Below, piece by piece: positions 42,515 through 54,324 of a stretch of 64,000 nucleotides of DNA. A program made the translations under genes and the position numbers. The notes under the pieces are model-generated. The model made no database searches. It was not told the origin of the DNA and saw only the letters and a program-made list of their open reading frames with translations. The DNA is from Xanthostigma xanthostigma. Taxonomy: Eukaryota; Arthropoda; Insecta; Raphidioptera; Raphidiidae. Every line of letters starts with the position of its first letter. Position 1 is the stretch's first letter. Location of the stretch: positions 25,340,501 to 25,404,500 of the forward strand of contig OY754470.1 in NCBI GenBank assembly GCA_963575645.1, read 5' to 3'.

Positions 42515-44840
42515 AAACAAAACTACTGAACCAATTTCAATAAAATTTATATGGGATCACGTTGAAGATATGCTCTATTAAACACAATAAGAATCATTAA
42601 AATCGGTCCAAAACTGGCGGAGATATCGCGGAACAAAAAAGAAATATTTGATAACCTCTTCTATTTTGAAGCCGATTAAAATAGGGAGGGAGTTATTATC
42701 TGTTGACAGAGAATGCAATGGTTGCAGTTCAACCTTAAATCATAGTATTAATGGTGGAGATTTACTTTTGGTGGCAGAAAACAAAAACAACGAACACGCC
42801 ACAATGTTTTCCATCACAGTCTCTTAAGTTCTATCGGATCGTGCCGGTTTTACGCAACACACGTCTGTCCGCAAACGCACAGAGGCACCTGGAGATGGAC
42901 AGCGGGCAACAGACATACACGCACACAGACGATCTCTCATGCGTCAACGTTTTATGTTCGCTGAAATTAAATATTATAGCGTACTGCGTACACACAGAAA
43001 CACGTCATGTGAGGTTATGTAATGCGTGTACGCGTGAGACCAATTTATCATGACCACAAAAATAAAAAAAATAAATAACTTTTCTTACACAGGGCCGTCG
43101 CTAAACAATATACCGATATTTGTTTGTACACAGAGTATTCCATGAGTTTAAGAGAGAAAAACTCTATGGAAACAAACAACCTACAATTTATGAAGCTGTC
43201 AAACAAACAAAAATCATCTAATGCTCTCACTCGCACCTCTATGTATGCATAATACCATTAGGTACGAAGGTAAGCACGTGTTTTATGTACACCTTTAGAA
43301 TCTGTTATCTATAAAAGGCCCCCGCTTTCAAACTAGCAAATTGGCATAAGTTTTTAACTAAATATTGTACATGAGTAAATCTTAGCAGTACTGAAATGAC
43401 GTAGGTCTGGCGGGTCTGGGATCTTAGACTATTAGCTCTTTGGTATGGGCACTAATTTTGTGAATGCAGCGGAAATGCATAAATGAAGTGAGAGAAGCGC
43501 GCGTACATCAATTTAGTATATGATCATTTGCTGCGGCCTACCGATGGTGCATGTGCTGCAGCGTATGCGGGGAGAGAGAGAAAAAGGCAGAAAAAAAGAA
43601 GACAAAGCTGTCAACCGTACTTTTATAAATACAGTCTAAAATAAACATTTATAATATAAATTAAATAACTATATTATAGTTCGTTATACGAATTCATTTT
43701 TGAAAGTTAGTATTAGTAAAATAAAGATTAATAAATAATGTTACACATCATTGGCGACTACTGTAAGACATGCTCGTTTTTTTTTTAACGAATGAATGAT
43801 ACTAAATTACAGACGCTCGACAATTGAAGTCTCAAGCGTCTATAAATACTGTTTTAAAAATTAGAATAGCAAATGTGTAGAATGCTATAACAATGAAAAT
43901 GTTCATACATACTTTATTAGTTAATACATTTTTCTTTATAAGTCTGCAATGAAACTGTTTTATATTAAAATAAACAATTTTCCATTTTAATTAAAAGTTA
44001 ATTTTTGAAGCTATATGTTTCTTAACGCAGGTCTTGAAACTAACGGTAAACTGTGAAAAAACGAACGAGTGAGCGTCCCGACACAAAGACGCACAAACAA
44101 TAAAAGGACCATATAAACAAAGCGCACATAGTTCATCATTGATACTATATAAAGAACATACTGGCTTCCATCGTATCTCCACGAACCGACGCACCTCTTT
44201 TTTCTAATAAATTGGAGATTTTGTTCAAAATATATCTAATTTGAACAAACCGTTATATACCTAATTGTTTCTTTATTAAATCACACATGGTAAATGGTAA
44301 TAGAATTGTACTGGGATTTCTGGGCGGTTGTTTATAATTTTTTGTCGGGTATTTTGTATATCTAAGCGAAAGAATACTTTTCTAGAATTTTTGTCTTGGA
44401 TCACTTGAAAATGACGATACAGATTTAGACGCGATTCAAAATTATATCGAACACATTTTACCCAGCTGTGCTCGTGTTAAGACAGGGTTCCCGTCAAAAT
44501 CATTATTAATGCGAGCGATTTTGCGAACAAAATAAACATTCACGCGAGCAAAGCCGTGGAAAAAAGCTTTTACATCACTACTAAAACCTAAGGAAAACTG
44601 ATATTTACTTTATTAATGTTAGATTTTTGAAGTTGCGTTACTTTCAACATTTTGAACATTATTAAATTGTACTATTTAATTAGCCTATTATTTCACATAT
44701 AAATTTTACGTTTTCACAACTGCAAAGGTCTACTGTTTTTATATTATTACAAAAAAATATTTATGCGTTGTAATATTCATAATTTAAACGAATAAAATGA
44801 AGTTTTATGGTTTGTTTTAATTTTTACTCGTGTTATTTTA
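42515..44840. other. No recognised gene
   Basis: 2.3 kb without splice-supported exons. TATAAAAGG at 43310 with a CACGTG E-box 30 bp upstream resembles a promoter, but no coding frame follows. Confidence 0.3.
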
Positions 44841-45420
44841 CCATTCCAACCCACAAGTGGGGAATGGTACTAGTTTAGGTCAAAAATCACTTTTCAAAAA
44901 TTTTACAATATATTTCCGTTTTGAGGTCCCCGAATCCAAAAAACATTTTTTTGAAAAAACTCTGTGCGTCTGTTAGTCTGTTTGTCTGAGAACACGATAC
45001 AAGTCAAACGGGTGAGCGGAGCGGATTGAAACCAATTGGGAGGATGTTTGGTATGCAAATATGAAGAGCCCCATTGTTTTTGGGGAAAATCGGCGCAAAG
45101 TTTCGTTAAACATATTTTTTAAACTTTATAGTTTCGGAAATAAAGGAAAATAAAAAAAAAATCAGCCGCTCTTTTGTTTTGATTGATCTGTCAGAAATAA
45201 ACTAGTTCGGCATGCTTTGATTAATTTTTACATGATGTGGAACATATTATGTAGGTATAACCATGACAACAAATAGCAAATATCATATTGAATACTAGCC
45301 ATTACCCGCGTTACCTCATGCGATATTAGAAATTTTATTTTCTTTATTATAATCAAATGTGAACATTTTTTAAGTTCCCGTCGCCCAATTGGCTGGAATT
45401 TTTTATAAAGCTATAATAAT
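44841..45420 (+). repeat. Family C repeat, copy 2
   Basis: Starts ACCATTCCAACCCACAAGTG with a mirrored GGGAATGGTA, so the end forms a small hairpin. Ends CCCGTCGCCCAATTGGCTGG. The GCGCATGCGC segment is deleted in this copy. Confidence 0.6.
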
Positions 45421-45479
45421 GTTTTTGATACTGTGCACTAAAATGTTAAAAAGTTTAAAAAAAAAATTATCTGTATACA

Positions 45480-45690
45480 AGAAAACAAAGTATCCCGTCG
45501 CGTCTGTCTGTTTGAACGCGATAAACTCAAAAACTATCGAACGGATTTTCATAGGGTTTTCACTAATGGTTTCGAAAATATTTTGAAAATAAAAAATCTA
45601 CTGTTCTTTTGTTCTGTAGATCTGTCAGAAAGAAATTAGTTAAACATCCTTTGATTCATTTTTGCATAACGTAGGTAACCACCCAGATAG
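45480..45690 (+). repeat. Family C repeat, partial copy 3
   Basis: Contains TTTCGAAAATATTTTGAAAA, TGTTCTTTTGTTCTGTAG and GATCTGTCAGAAAGAAATTA, diverged from copies 2 and 5. Confidence 0.45.
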
Positions 45691-45694
45691 ACAA

Positions 45695-46075
45695 GTATGA
45701 TGAAAATGAAATATCCAAATTTTACAGAATATTGAACACATTTTATTTCATAAAATTAGCGTGTATGAGAGATTTAGATAAAATTGAAATCATCAGAAAA
45801 GTGTAATTTAAGCACCGAAAATGTAGAAAAGTATTGAATACTGTATCAACAATGTGACATTTTTTTGAGTCAACATTCATAATTAAATTTGAAGCATTCA
45901 TGATACATCTGATGATGGAAAAATGCAACTAATGGTGAATTCATCAGATGCATAGTTTTTGTATTCAATGCTACATTCGCATGAACTAAGTTGATTTGAT
46001 CAACATTGTTGGTTTTGATTGAAGCAACTTTGTTACATCTCAAGACGACAATATGTAACTAATATTAGTTTTATT
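45695..46075. other. No recognised gene
   Basis: GATGATTTC / CATCAGATG-type motifs recur, but no clear repeat unit was defined. Confidence 0.3.
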
Positions 46076-46079
46076 AAAT

Positions 46080-46215
46080 ATATATGGCAACGAATAGAAA
46101 ATATCATATAGAATACTAGCGATTACCCGCGTCACTTCAATTTGATTTTATTTATTATACTACTATATCAAATGTCAATATTTTTGATGTTGGAATGGTG
46201 CCGGAATTTTTTGGT
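46080..46215 (+). repeat. Family C repeat, right-end fragment
   Basis: ATATCATATAGAATACTAGC, TTACCCGCGTCACTTCA and GTTGGAATGGTGCCGG match the right end of copies 2 and 5. Confidence 0.55.
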
Positions 46216-46219
46216 TCCA

Positions 46220-46835
46220 CTACTGCTATAAAGTCCGTAAATGATCGGAAAGTTGGTTTAAAATCAATTGCAAAATTTGTACCAAACACAAGACAAGAAA
46301 TCGAGTTGATAAAAACGTGGTAAAATAGTTCAGTGGAACGAAACGAAACACTTTTATTCTAAGTTAAGAGAAGAAACAAGCTTATAAACTGTTTAAAATG
46401 TAAAAGAAAATATTCGAAGACGCTTGAAAGAAAATAACTGACTCGACTGTAAAGTGCAGACATTTGTGTTTAAACGAAAGCTTGAAACTTGCAAGTCAAG
46501 TTTGTACAGCTTTGTTGTAGCCAGAGGCAATTGTCTGACCTCACAGTTCTCTTAGTTCCTATATATATTCTATTTTCTATCTAAAACAAGCAGAGAGGAC
46601 GTTTATTTCGTTGTACAAAATTCAAACATTATTCCGTTACCGTTCCGAAGAAAAATACAGTACAAAGGTATTTCAAATCCTTTTTAGACGGCCACAGTTT
46701 TGTTATCAACTTTGTTGACAATTTTCTGGTCAAATAAATAAACAAAGCAACATAAAAAAAACAACAGTAACTCCCCGCTATTGTCAAGAGATGATATATA
46801 TGAACATTAAGAAGATAGCCAAATTTATATAACTA
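46220..46835. other. No recognised gene
   Basis: No supported feature. Confidence 0.35.
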
Positions 46836-46837
46836 AA

Positions 46838-47480
46838 AAAAAACCAGCCAATTGGGCGACGAGACCATTCCAACTTCAAAAATGTTGACATTTGATTATA
46901 ATAAAGAAAAGAAAATTTCTGATATCGCGTGAGGTGACGCGGGAAATATCTAGTATTCAATATGATATTTGCTATTCGTTGCCATGGTTACCTACATAAT
47001 AAATGTTAGTCATAGAAAAATTAATCAAAGCATGCTTAGCTAGTTTATTTCTGACAGATCCATAAAACAAAAGAGCGGCCGATTTTTTTTTATTTCCAAA
47101 ATATTTTAGAAACTATAATGTTTAGAAAAAAAATTTACAAACAAAACTTTCTTGAAAAAATAAATAGAATCATAAGCCGTTATGAAAAGTATACCATTAT
47201 TATATAAAAAACACCGTTATAGCATATATCTCTTCTGCGCATGCGCCGATTTTTCCCAAAAACAACAGGGCTCTTCATATTTGCATACCAAACATTTAGT
47301 TTCAATCCGCTCATCCGTTTGACCTGTATCGTGTTCACAGACAAACAGTCTAATAGACGCACAGAGTTTTTCCAAAAATATGTTTTTTGGATTCGGGGGA
47401 CCTCAAAACGGATTGTAAAATTTTTGAAAAGTAATTTTTGACCTAAACTAGTACCATTCCCCAGTTGTGGGTTGGAGTGG
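46838..47480 (-). repeat. Family C repeat, full copy 4
   Basis: CCAGCCAATTGGGCGACGAG to the GTGGGTTGGAGTGGTA end. Carries TGCGCATGCGCCGA at about 47236, a near-perfect NRF-1/EWG-type motif. Confidence 0.65.
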
Positions 47481-47654
47481 TAAAATTGACCATTGACCAC
47501 GACGGTATAGAATACAGTTGAAGGGGTATCTGTAAATTTGTCCGCACATAAAAAAGCAATCAGGTACCTACACATCTCTTTTTTACTGAGCGAAAGGAAT
47601 TTTCGTTGTACTATAAAAATCAATTTCAAGGTGTGTTTAATGGTAAGTTCAGTC

Positions 47655-47832
47655 GGCAATATAGAACTCTTCGAAGAAAACCGAGTGTTCGATGGTCAAT
47701 TTCTCAGACTCTTCGGACTGTCTACCAGTTATAGGAACCCAGAACTGGGTATCAGGTTCAAACAGTCCGAAAAATCTGAGAATTTGATCAATACGCATTT
47801 TTTTGTCCAAAGAGTTTTGTATTGTCGACAAA
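47655..47832. repeat. Foldback, ~80-bp arms
   Basis: CAATATAGAACTCTTCGAAG, CAATTTCTCAGACTCTTCGG and AACCCAGAACTGGGT (tip) face their complements. Confidence 0.7.
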
Positions 47833-47948
47833 TCCTTTAAAGAGAGACACTGTAGCTTATAGAAGCTAAAGAGCTGAAGTTAACAGCGTCTGTGAGTTCA
47901 GACCGAATATAAACACTTTCTATCAACTTCGATTTAGATCTCAGTGTA

Positions 47949-48242
47949 TAGTACGCGCCACGGATCTAAAAGGTTCGGAAGTTAGTCACAAACAGCGTCG
48001 CAAAGGCACATTTTAGAGCCGTTGATACTCCCACCACCTCCCAGCTACCTGTGCTCGTCGGTGATTGCTCGTTGCCTTTGTCACTTGTCGCTTTCCTGCT
48101 TTAAAGTACAGTCGACTACGCTATTGTTATTGCTATGTTAGTTTTGTTGAGTTGCGAGTTTGTAGTTTTTCAACAGACTGTACAAGCGCAAGCTTGCATT
48201 CGCATCTAACTTCCGAGCCTTTTAGATTCGTGGCACGTACTA
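47949..48242 (-). mobile_element. TA-flanked MITE, family E, copy 2 (inverted)
   Basis: Ends TAGTACGCGCCACGGATCTA and complement, TA on both sides. The body is the reverse of 40497-40813 (TGTACTTTAAAGCAGGAAAG against CTTTCCTGCTTTAAAGTACA). Confidence 0.8.
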
Positions 48243-48249
48243 TACATAA

Positions 48250-48775
48250 TTTAACGGTTAAAATTTTTCTTTTCGATCACTGTGTACATCAAGAATTCTC
48301 GAAAGTGAAAACGCCAAGGGATAAAAATATAACCGCATTTTGGTGTTTGAGGTTGATGTATGTTTAAATTCACTACTCTAAATTAAAAAAGTCGTGAATA
48401 AAAATATGTGTGTTTACCGTCTGGGCTAGCGTTTTCATTTTTTACATATTCATAGTGGAAAGCTGGTTGACAATAGACGGCGCACAGACAGCATACATAA
48501 TGATATCCCCTAGAACTTACGCGTCGTTATGAAAATTACTTTCAAAGAAAGTGAAAGTATTCAAAAATAAAAGACTGCCAGTCAATAACAACTGAGTGAT
48601 ATGCACACGTATGTAGGTAAAGTGGCCAGGGATGAGTCGTTTACAAGTTTCAATTTTTGATACACAGTCCACGTAAAAAATAAATAGTTAGATAGATATT
48701 TATTTGGTCAGTTGAGACATACATCTATTTGACACGTCAACGAAATACAAGCTTAGTTACTTCTTTTACGATAGC
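48250..48775. other. No recognised gene
   Basis: No supported feature before the LINE relic. Confidence 0.35.
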
Positions 48776-48780
48776 CCAGA

Positions 48781-49479
48781 AGGTCGTCATGTACGCAGAC
48801 GACACTGCATTAATCTGCCGTGATAACTGTTTAAATAACCTAACGTTTGCTCTCAATTAATCTATCGTAGATATCTGTGACTGGTGTGACACTAGCGGCC
48901 TCAAACTAAATATAGCCAAAACAAAACATATGTATTTCGGCACTACACAGTCGTATAATATCAATAACGCACCTACTATTTTTATGCAGATGCACCGCAT
49001 TGATAATGTTCAGGTTTTCAATTACCTTGGCGTCTACGCATAGATAACACAATGGAGTTATCATGTGGATGTTCTAGCCAAAAAATTACAAAAAAGTATA
49101 TTCTTACTACGTCAGATGAAGGGATTGATGGAAAATCAATACTTACTGTCACTTTACTATGCGTTCGTTCATTCTTACATCAGCTATGGTGTTCTCCTAT
49201 GGGGAAATTCAAGAGACAGCAAACGTATATTTTATTTGCAGAAAAGAGCTATACGAACAATTTTTGGTTTAAAACCGCGTGACTCTTGTCGTAATGTTTT
49301 CAAAGAAAATAATATTTTAACTTTGGCAGCGGTTTACATCTATAAAGCTGCAGTGTATATTCACACAAATATGGAAAATTATGGTTCAAGAGGTTACGAT
49401 TACAGTACGCGACATAAAGATTTACTTTTACTGCCTAAACCGAACTCGACAATGTTCATTAAAGGCACATGTTACAATA
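48781..49479 (+). pseudogene. Non-LTR retrotransposon RT fragment, left part
   Basis: Reads KVVMYADDTALICRDN (the catalytic YADD block), then SGLKLNIAKTKHMYFG and VQVFNYLGVYA. From 49065 one frame runs HVDVLAKKLQKSIFLLRQMK, AFVHSYISYGVLLWGNSRDS and LQKRAIRTIFGLKPRDSCRN. Two in-frame stops occur (near 48860 and 49042). The protein breaks off after FIKGTCYNRV, where a DNA element is inserted; the end continues at 50805. Same LINE group as 10671-11200 and 56036-57230. Confidence 0.8.
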
Positions 49480-50802
49480 GGGTATATGCATGCATTTTTT
49501 TTATATTTTTAATTAACTTTTTACATCATTATAACACCATAAAAAATATAAACACTCTTGGAAATGTTCAAATTAATTATTAAAATAAATTTTAAAACAT
49601 CGCTAAAATTCGACTTGTTTGAACGCCGCCATTTTTCGCGGGTCTTATGTTACGTCACATGGCACGTTCTGTCAGTTCAGTGTTTGTTACTATAGTTTTA
49701 CAGTTATTTTATAACAATTTTCAGTTTTAAGGAGGTTAGCGCATGAAAAAAAATAAAGATTTTTCAATAAATTTTTTTCCATACAATGTAAACTAAATTA
49801 ATTTTTTGAAAATTTTTGACCGCTTAGTTTTTGAAATATTAATACTTGAAAAATAGAAATTTAACACGGTAGATATAGAGAATCAGTATACGATTTGTCT
49901 TTAAACCTATTTTTGCTTATGTTTAAATAAAGATTTTTTTATAAAAATAACTGTAATAGATTAAAAAAACCTTTTTATTTACATATAAAAAAAAAATTAA
50001 ATTTATTGACCATTTAAATAATTTATATTTAACATTTTTTGGACTAAATAACTGTATAATTTGAACGCAACTACAATTTACATTAACAAATTTGGCTACG
50101 CTGCAACTTATTCTACCAATAATAAAGACGAGGGTTTATTATGGGTTAAAATGGCACTGGCGGGAATTACAAAATTTAAATCAAAGATATTTGTAATCAA
50201 TATTATTATTTTTATTCAAACTATGAAACATATACCTAACGTTATATTATTATTTTTTGATTATAAATAATTTAGACTGTATCAAAAAAAGTTACCATGG
50301 CAACATCAACAACTCGAGAAACGTGAAGTCGACAGTTTTTTGATTATTAATTTGACAGGAGTAGCTTGTAACGTCAAATAAAATATTATTAACAAATGCA
50401 AAACCTTTATTCAAACATTTTTAAACAAATTTAAATTTTAAATTTAAACCTTTACAACGATGACATTCACTCATGATTAAAAATGCGCTGTTTAGGTTAT
50501 GACTGCTGTCATGAACGATAAACCAAACGCGAGAACATACTCCAGTTATACCATCTACCGAAAATTAAATTTAAATATTAATCAGATGACGTGACGTGCC
50601 ATGTGACGTCACGTTTTGTTTCGACCAATAGTGATGCGTTTCGCAAAATTGAATTTCCCTCGCTTATTTTGCACTTTTTAATTAATATTTTTTACAATTA
50701 AAAGCGAACTAAATAGTAAAATAATTGTTTAGGCATAATGTCCGGACAATAAAGATTCTTGGAAAAAAAAATCATGTAAATTTAAACCACATGCATATTC
50801 CC
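49480..50802 (+). mobile_element. TA-flanked element, family D (long copy)
   Basis: Ends GGGTATATGCATGC and CATGCATATTCCC, TA on both sides, inserted in the LINE. Shares TTTGAACGC-GCCATTTTT and the ACGTCACATGGCACGT segment with 19860-20285, and repeats it inverted near its right end (ACGTGCCATGTGACGTCACG). No transposase is recognised in 1.3 kb. Confidence 0.65.
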
Positions 50803-50804
50803 TA

Positions 50805-50943
50805 TTGTGCACGGATCTACAATCATCTGCCAAATAATATAAAAAGTATTAATAATATTGATAAGTTCAAAGGAACACTTAAAAAATTTCTGTATAATGG
50901 CTATTTTTATTCACAAGATGATTTTTTTAATACTGTGTGATTT
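50805..50943 (+). pseudogene. Non-LTR retrotransposon, right part (C-terminus)
   Basis: Continues the LINE after the insertion: RIYNHLPNNIKSINNIDKFK then KKFLYNGYFYSQDDF, the normal C-terminal pattern (compare NCLPIELKNLPFLKFKRELK at 10.8 kb). Confidence 0.75.
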
Positions 50944-50992
50944 TTGTAGACGTTTATTATTATAGAGAAAAAACGTGTTCAAAGTCATGTTA

Positions 50993-51121
50993 CTATTTTT
51001 TTATGTCTGAATCTGACACATGTCGGTTAACTATTTTTTTGATGTCATTTTCCCAATTAAATTTGTCAATAGCATTTTCCAATCCCTTCAACATAGCATT
51101 TTCTAGTATAGCGCAACTCAG
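50993..51121 (-). CDS. Small open frame, unidentified
   Basis: 43 codons: LSCAILENAMLKGLENAIDK then FNWENDIKKIVNRHVSDSD and a stop. A possible acceptor AG lies just upstream but lacks a pyrimidine tract. Helical, charged. May be a terminal exon or a transposon remnant. Confidence 0.2.
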   Translation of the reverse strand: MSCAILENAMLKGLENAIDKFNWENDIKKIVNRHVSDSDIKK

Positions 51122-51129
51122 TTAAACTG

Positions 51130-51605
51130 GTGCTTTACTTACAACGTAAGTTTTTTATAACCATTTATTATTGCAGGATCATCTAATAGACCAAGAGTAA
51201 TAACCAATCTAATAAAATAAATAATTAAATAGCCTGAAAAAACCACCAAGCTGTGACCTGGCAGACTAATGAAACAATGAAAATAACCATTTTAAAAAAG
51301 TTGACACTCTTTTCGGTTCACCCGCCCAACTCACCATGATACCACGCGGCATTTTTACTTCGTTATTCTACTTAAAACTAATTAAATAAATATAATTTTC
51401 TTCTTTCAATCATGGATATTTAGTGTGGTCACAAAACCCACCAGGACAAGGGTTGGCCGACCAAGCTTGCTATTTACTAATAATACGGTATTATTACAAA
51501 AACAAAAAAAATTCTTTAAATCGATGGGTACACACTTTGGTCATGCCGCCACCCGGGTTATTAGTGTTAATACTACGCCATAAAAGTAGTCGTAATATCA
51601 AACGC
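51130..51605. other. No recognised gene
   Basis: No supported feature. Confidence 0.3.
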
Positions 51606-51607
51606 TT

Positions 51608-51676
51608 ACATCAGTAGCTGAATAAAGCGTCTGCCTTGTAAGCAAAAGTCTGCTGGTTCAATTCCGATCAGCGTCA
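51608..51676 (+). tRNA. tRNA-like sequence (Thr-like, degenerate)
   Basis: AGCTGAATAAAGCGTCTGCC, loop CTTGTAA with TGT as anticodon, and box B GGTTCAATTCC. The acceptor stem does not pair; likely a relic. Confidence 0.35.
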
Positions 51677-52364
51677 ATATTGTTCTTGCTTTTTTACAAC
51701 TATTCCATATTACACTTGATATTCATATTACATTTTTACCATTCCAACCCGCAAGTGGGGAATGGTAGGTAGTTTAGGTCAAAAATCACTTTCCAAAAAT
51801 TTTACAATATCTTTCCGTTTTGAGGTCCCCTGAATCCAAAAAACATATTTTTGGAAAAAATCTATGCGTCTATTTGTCTGTGAACCCGATACAGGTCAAA
51901 CGGATGAGCGGATCGAAACCAAATTTTGGGAGGATGTTTGGTATGCAAATATGAAGAGCCCTATTGTTTTTGGGGAAAATCGGCGCATGCGCAGAAGAGA
52001 TATTTGCTATAACGGTGTTTTATTTATTTTTTCAAGAAAGTTTCGTTAAAAAATTTTTTTCTAAACTTTATAGTTTCGGAAATATTTTGAAAATAAAAAA
52101 AATAAGCCGCTCTTTTGTTTTATGGATCTGTCAGAAATAAACTAGTTATGCTAAGTGTCCACTTGAGATAAAATCTCGAGAGAAAATCTCGAGATTGGTC
52201 TCAGGGTGTTGTCCATTTGAGATCACTTGCGGTCTCGAGATAGGTGTGAAAGACTCGACAGTGACTTTAGTCTCGAGACCAAGACAATTCCGTGTCGACT
52301 TGAGAGTCAACACGCAGTCTGCTGTGTGACTTGATCGCACATAAGTACATGTGTTTATATCAAA

Positions 52365-52697
52365 ATGGATTCGCGTCAGGCCCTAGCATTTTTAATTGCA
52401 TATAAGATTGTGCAAAAACGGAAAATTAAAAAAAAGAAGTATTGGGTAAGGAAATGGGTGGATCGTCGAATTGACTTGGGAGCCGGTTCAACTCTCGTAA
52501 ATGAGTTGAAGTTGGAGGACGCACAGCAATTTAAAAATTTTATTCGGATGTCTGCAGTGAAGTTCGAATTGCTTTTAGATTTACTAAAACATCAAATTGT
52601 CAAGCAAGATACAAAATTTCGTGATGCCATTCCTGTTCATGACAGATTTCTGTACAATTTGTGGTTAACATTCCATAAATATTCCTTTTCCTCATAA
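52365..52697 (+). pseudogene. Harbinger transposase, N-terminal part
   Basis: Reads KKKYWVRKWVDRRIDLGAGS, LVNELKLEDAQQFKNFIRMS and LLDLLKHQIVKQDTKFRDAI, the N-terminal region of PIF/HARBI1-like transposases. After about residue 92 the frame enters antisense codons of the MADF gene and stops. The DDE domain is absent. Confidence 0.8.
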
Positions 52698-52747
52698 AGA
52701 TTTATTAATTGAAAAATTTCCTCATCTGTCCATTGTCGTACACTCAT
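52637..52747 (-). pseudogene. Harbinger MADF/Myb-like protein, N-terminal part
   Basis: 36 codons: MSVRQWTDEEIFQLINLYEE then KEYLWNVNHKLYRN, the start of a MADF domain (LI-LYEE...LWN...YR). It stops where it meets the antisense transposase sequence. Known Harbinger elements encode such a partner to bind their ends. Confidence 0.7.
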
Positions 52748-53298
52748 TTTAATAAATTAATTTAAACACGAAAAAAAATAATATAATTATTTTGAAAATA
52801 GTCAAAATACAGATTAAATAAATACACGCTGTTTGAGAGTGCTCTCAGCTTTTCTGAATTGGTCGGAAGACTGGAGACTAGATCTCGATTGCAGAAATGA
52901 ACATGTCCATTTGCGACACGCGTTGTCTCGGCGACCAGTAACAACTTGTCTCCGAGAGTGGTCTCAGGCCCATATACATTTGTGAGTCTAGTCTTGAGAC
53001 TGCTCTCGAGACTCTTTTGTCTCAAATGGACACTTACCTTTAGGCATGTTTTGATTACTTTTTACATGACGTGGAACATATTATGTAGGTAACCATGGCA
53101 ACGATTAGCAAATATCATATTGAATACTAGCTATTACCCGCGTCACCTCACGCGATATAATATATTGTATTTTCTTTATTTTAATCAAATGTCAACATTT
53201 TTGAAGTTGGAATGGTCCCGTCGCCCGATTGGCTGGAATTTTTTTATATTGTCTTTATTTTTTTACAAGCAAACTTAGCGGAGCGTTGTTTCTCACAG

Positions 53299-53405
53299 GG
53301 TCTCTGGTGGGGAGAATGGGGAGATCGTGGTGCGACGGCGTTTTTAACAAGGTCAAAAGAAGACGAATGCACAAGGAGTTTCTTAAACAACGTAGGAACG
53401 TAGAC
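53299..53405 (+). CDS. Candidate internal exon, unidentified
   Basis: Acceptor TTGTTTCTCACAG, donor GAC|GTAAGT, 107 bp. Only one frame is open to the donor (phase 2 in, phase 0 out): SLVGRMGRSWCDGVFNKVKR then RRMHKEFLKQRRNVD, strongly basic at the end. GC-richer than its flanks. No family recognised. It directly follows family C copy 5, which argues for some caution. Confidence 0.4.
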
Positions 53406-53409
53406 GTAA

Positions 53410-54320
53410 GTAGTTTATCATATCGCGGAGAATCGGGAAACTTCAAAATTAATGCTTCACTGTTCCGACTAGATATTTCAATATAAAATCTTCATTAACG
53501 TGCGCCAGTTTAACTGAATCGGTCTATACGACATAATGTGCACGTACAAAGGTGCTCGAGACAGTCGAGTCCTTGTACTTGCATAAGGAGTGAAGGGCAG
53601 CCCTCATATTATCATCAACGTATGCGGTGAAGGTTGCACAGGGAGGACAGGTTGGCCTTGCCTTGCGAATAAAACGTCTACAACCTGGATTACATCTACT
53701 GGCGCGGTTATACAACGTCTGATGTAACGTTGCATAATTACACAATGACTTTTGTTTCTTTCATACTTTTATACTATATGTGGGTACTTATTTTTCATAT
53801 ATATCCTGCTTATAGTTGTTCACGATGAAACACGAAATATTGTTTTTGCTATAGACCCGAAAAAGAATTGTCTACTATATTTATTGAAAAAATAAAAAAA
53901 AAAACAAATAATGAAGAACTGCGGCAATGGTTGATGAAGAATACGTAATTTATTTTCACCTGAATTTAAAAACAACAACCGCATCACTATCGTCTTCCTT
54001 AATTAAAAACAAAATAATTGTTTAATATTAGCAGCGAATAGAAAGAGACAAAAACAAACAGTATTATTCAAGTAAGCGTGTAAGATATGTTTAGTACATA
54101 TTATTTTAATTTTGACGACTACTTAATAAACTCTGAGGATGGCAAAAATTAATTATTATTATTATTATTAACTACCTATTTTTGTAAACATGATAACAAA
54201 AAATGCATTTTGTTGTTGCTTTCGCTTATGATTTCTTCAGATGATTTGGCTTCAATGTTTTAGTCCAAAAACAATATATTATAATAATAAAATTAGAGTT
54301 TAATACAACTCTTTTATGGC
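53410..54320. other. No firm gene
   Basis: A 73-codon minus frame at 53524-53745 is cysteine-containing (SRCNPGCRRFIRKARPTCPP) and moderately GC-rich, but no start, splice or family support was found. The rest is AT-rich. Confidence 0.25.
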
Positions 54321-54324
54321 AATG

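Larger units (their letters stand above)
52152..53036 (+). mobile_element. Deleted PIF/Harbinger transposon
   Basis: Inverted ends TAAGTGTCCACTTGAGATAA and the complement of TAAGTGTCCATTTGAGACAA. Subterminal CTCGAGA motifs recur on both sides. It retains the starts of both Harbinger genes: transposase (52365, +) and a MADF/Myb-like protein (52747, -). Confidence 0.8.
51735..53250 (+). repeat. Family C repeat, full copy 5, split by Harbinger relic
   Basis: ACCATTCCAACCCGCAAGTG to CCCGTCGCCCGATTGGCTGG. Carries GGCGCATGCGCAGA at about 51982. The element at 52152-53036 is inserted after AAACTAGTTATG. Confidence 0.7.

Noticed and set aside
43275-43320. E-box CACGTG with TATAAAAGG as a promoter
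   Set aside because: No coding exon or transcript-like signal follows; such matches are frequent in AT-rich DNA.
49052-49282. Second overlapping frame within the LINE relic
   Set aside because: It is another register of the reverse-transcriptase fragment at 49065-49479.
53524-53745. Cysteine-containing 73-codon minus frame as a gene
   Set aside because: Composition is suggestive but no start, splice or family support; left as an unassigned stretch.
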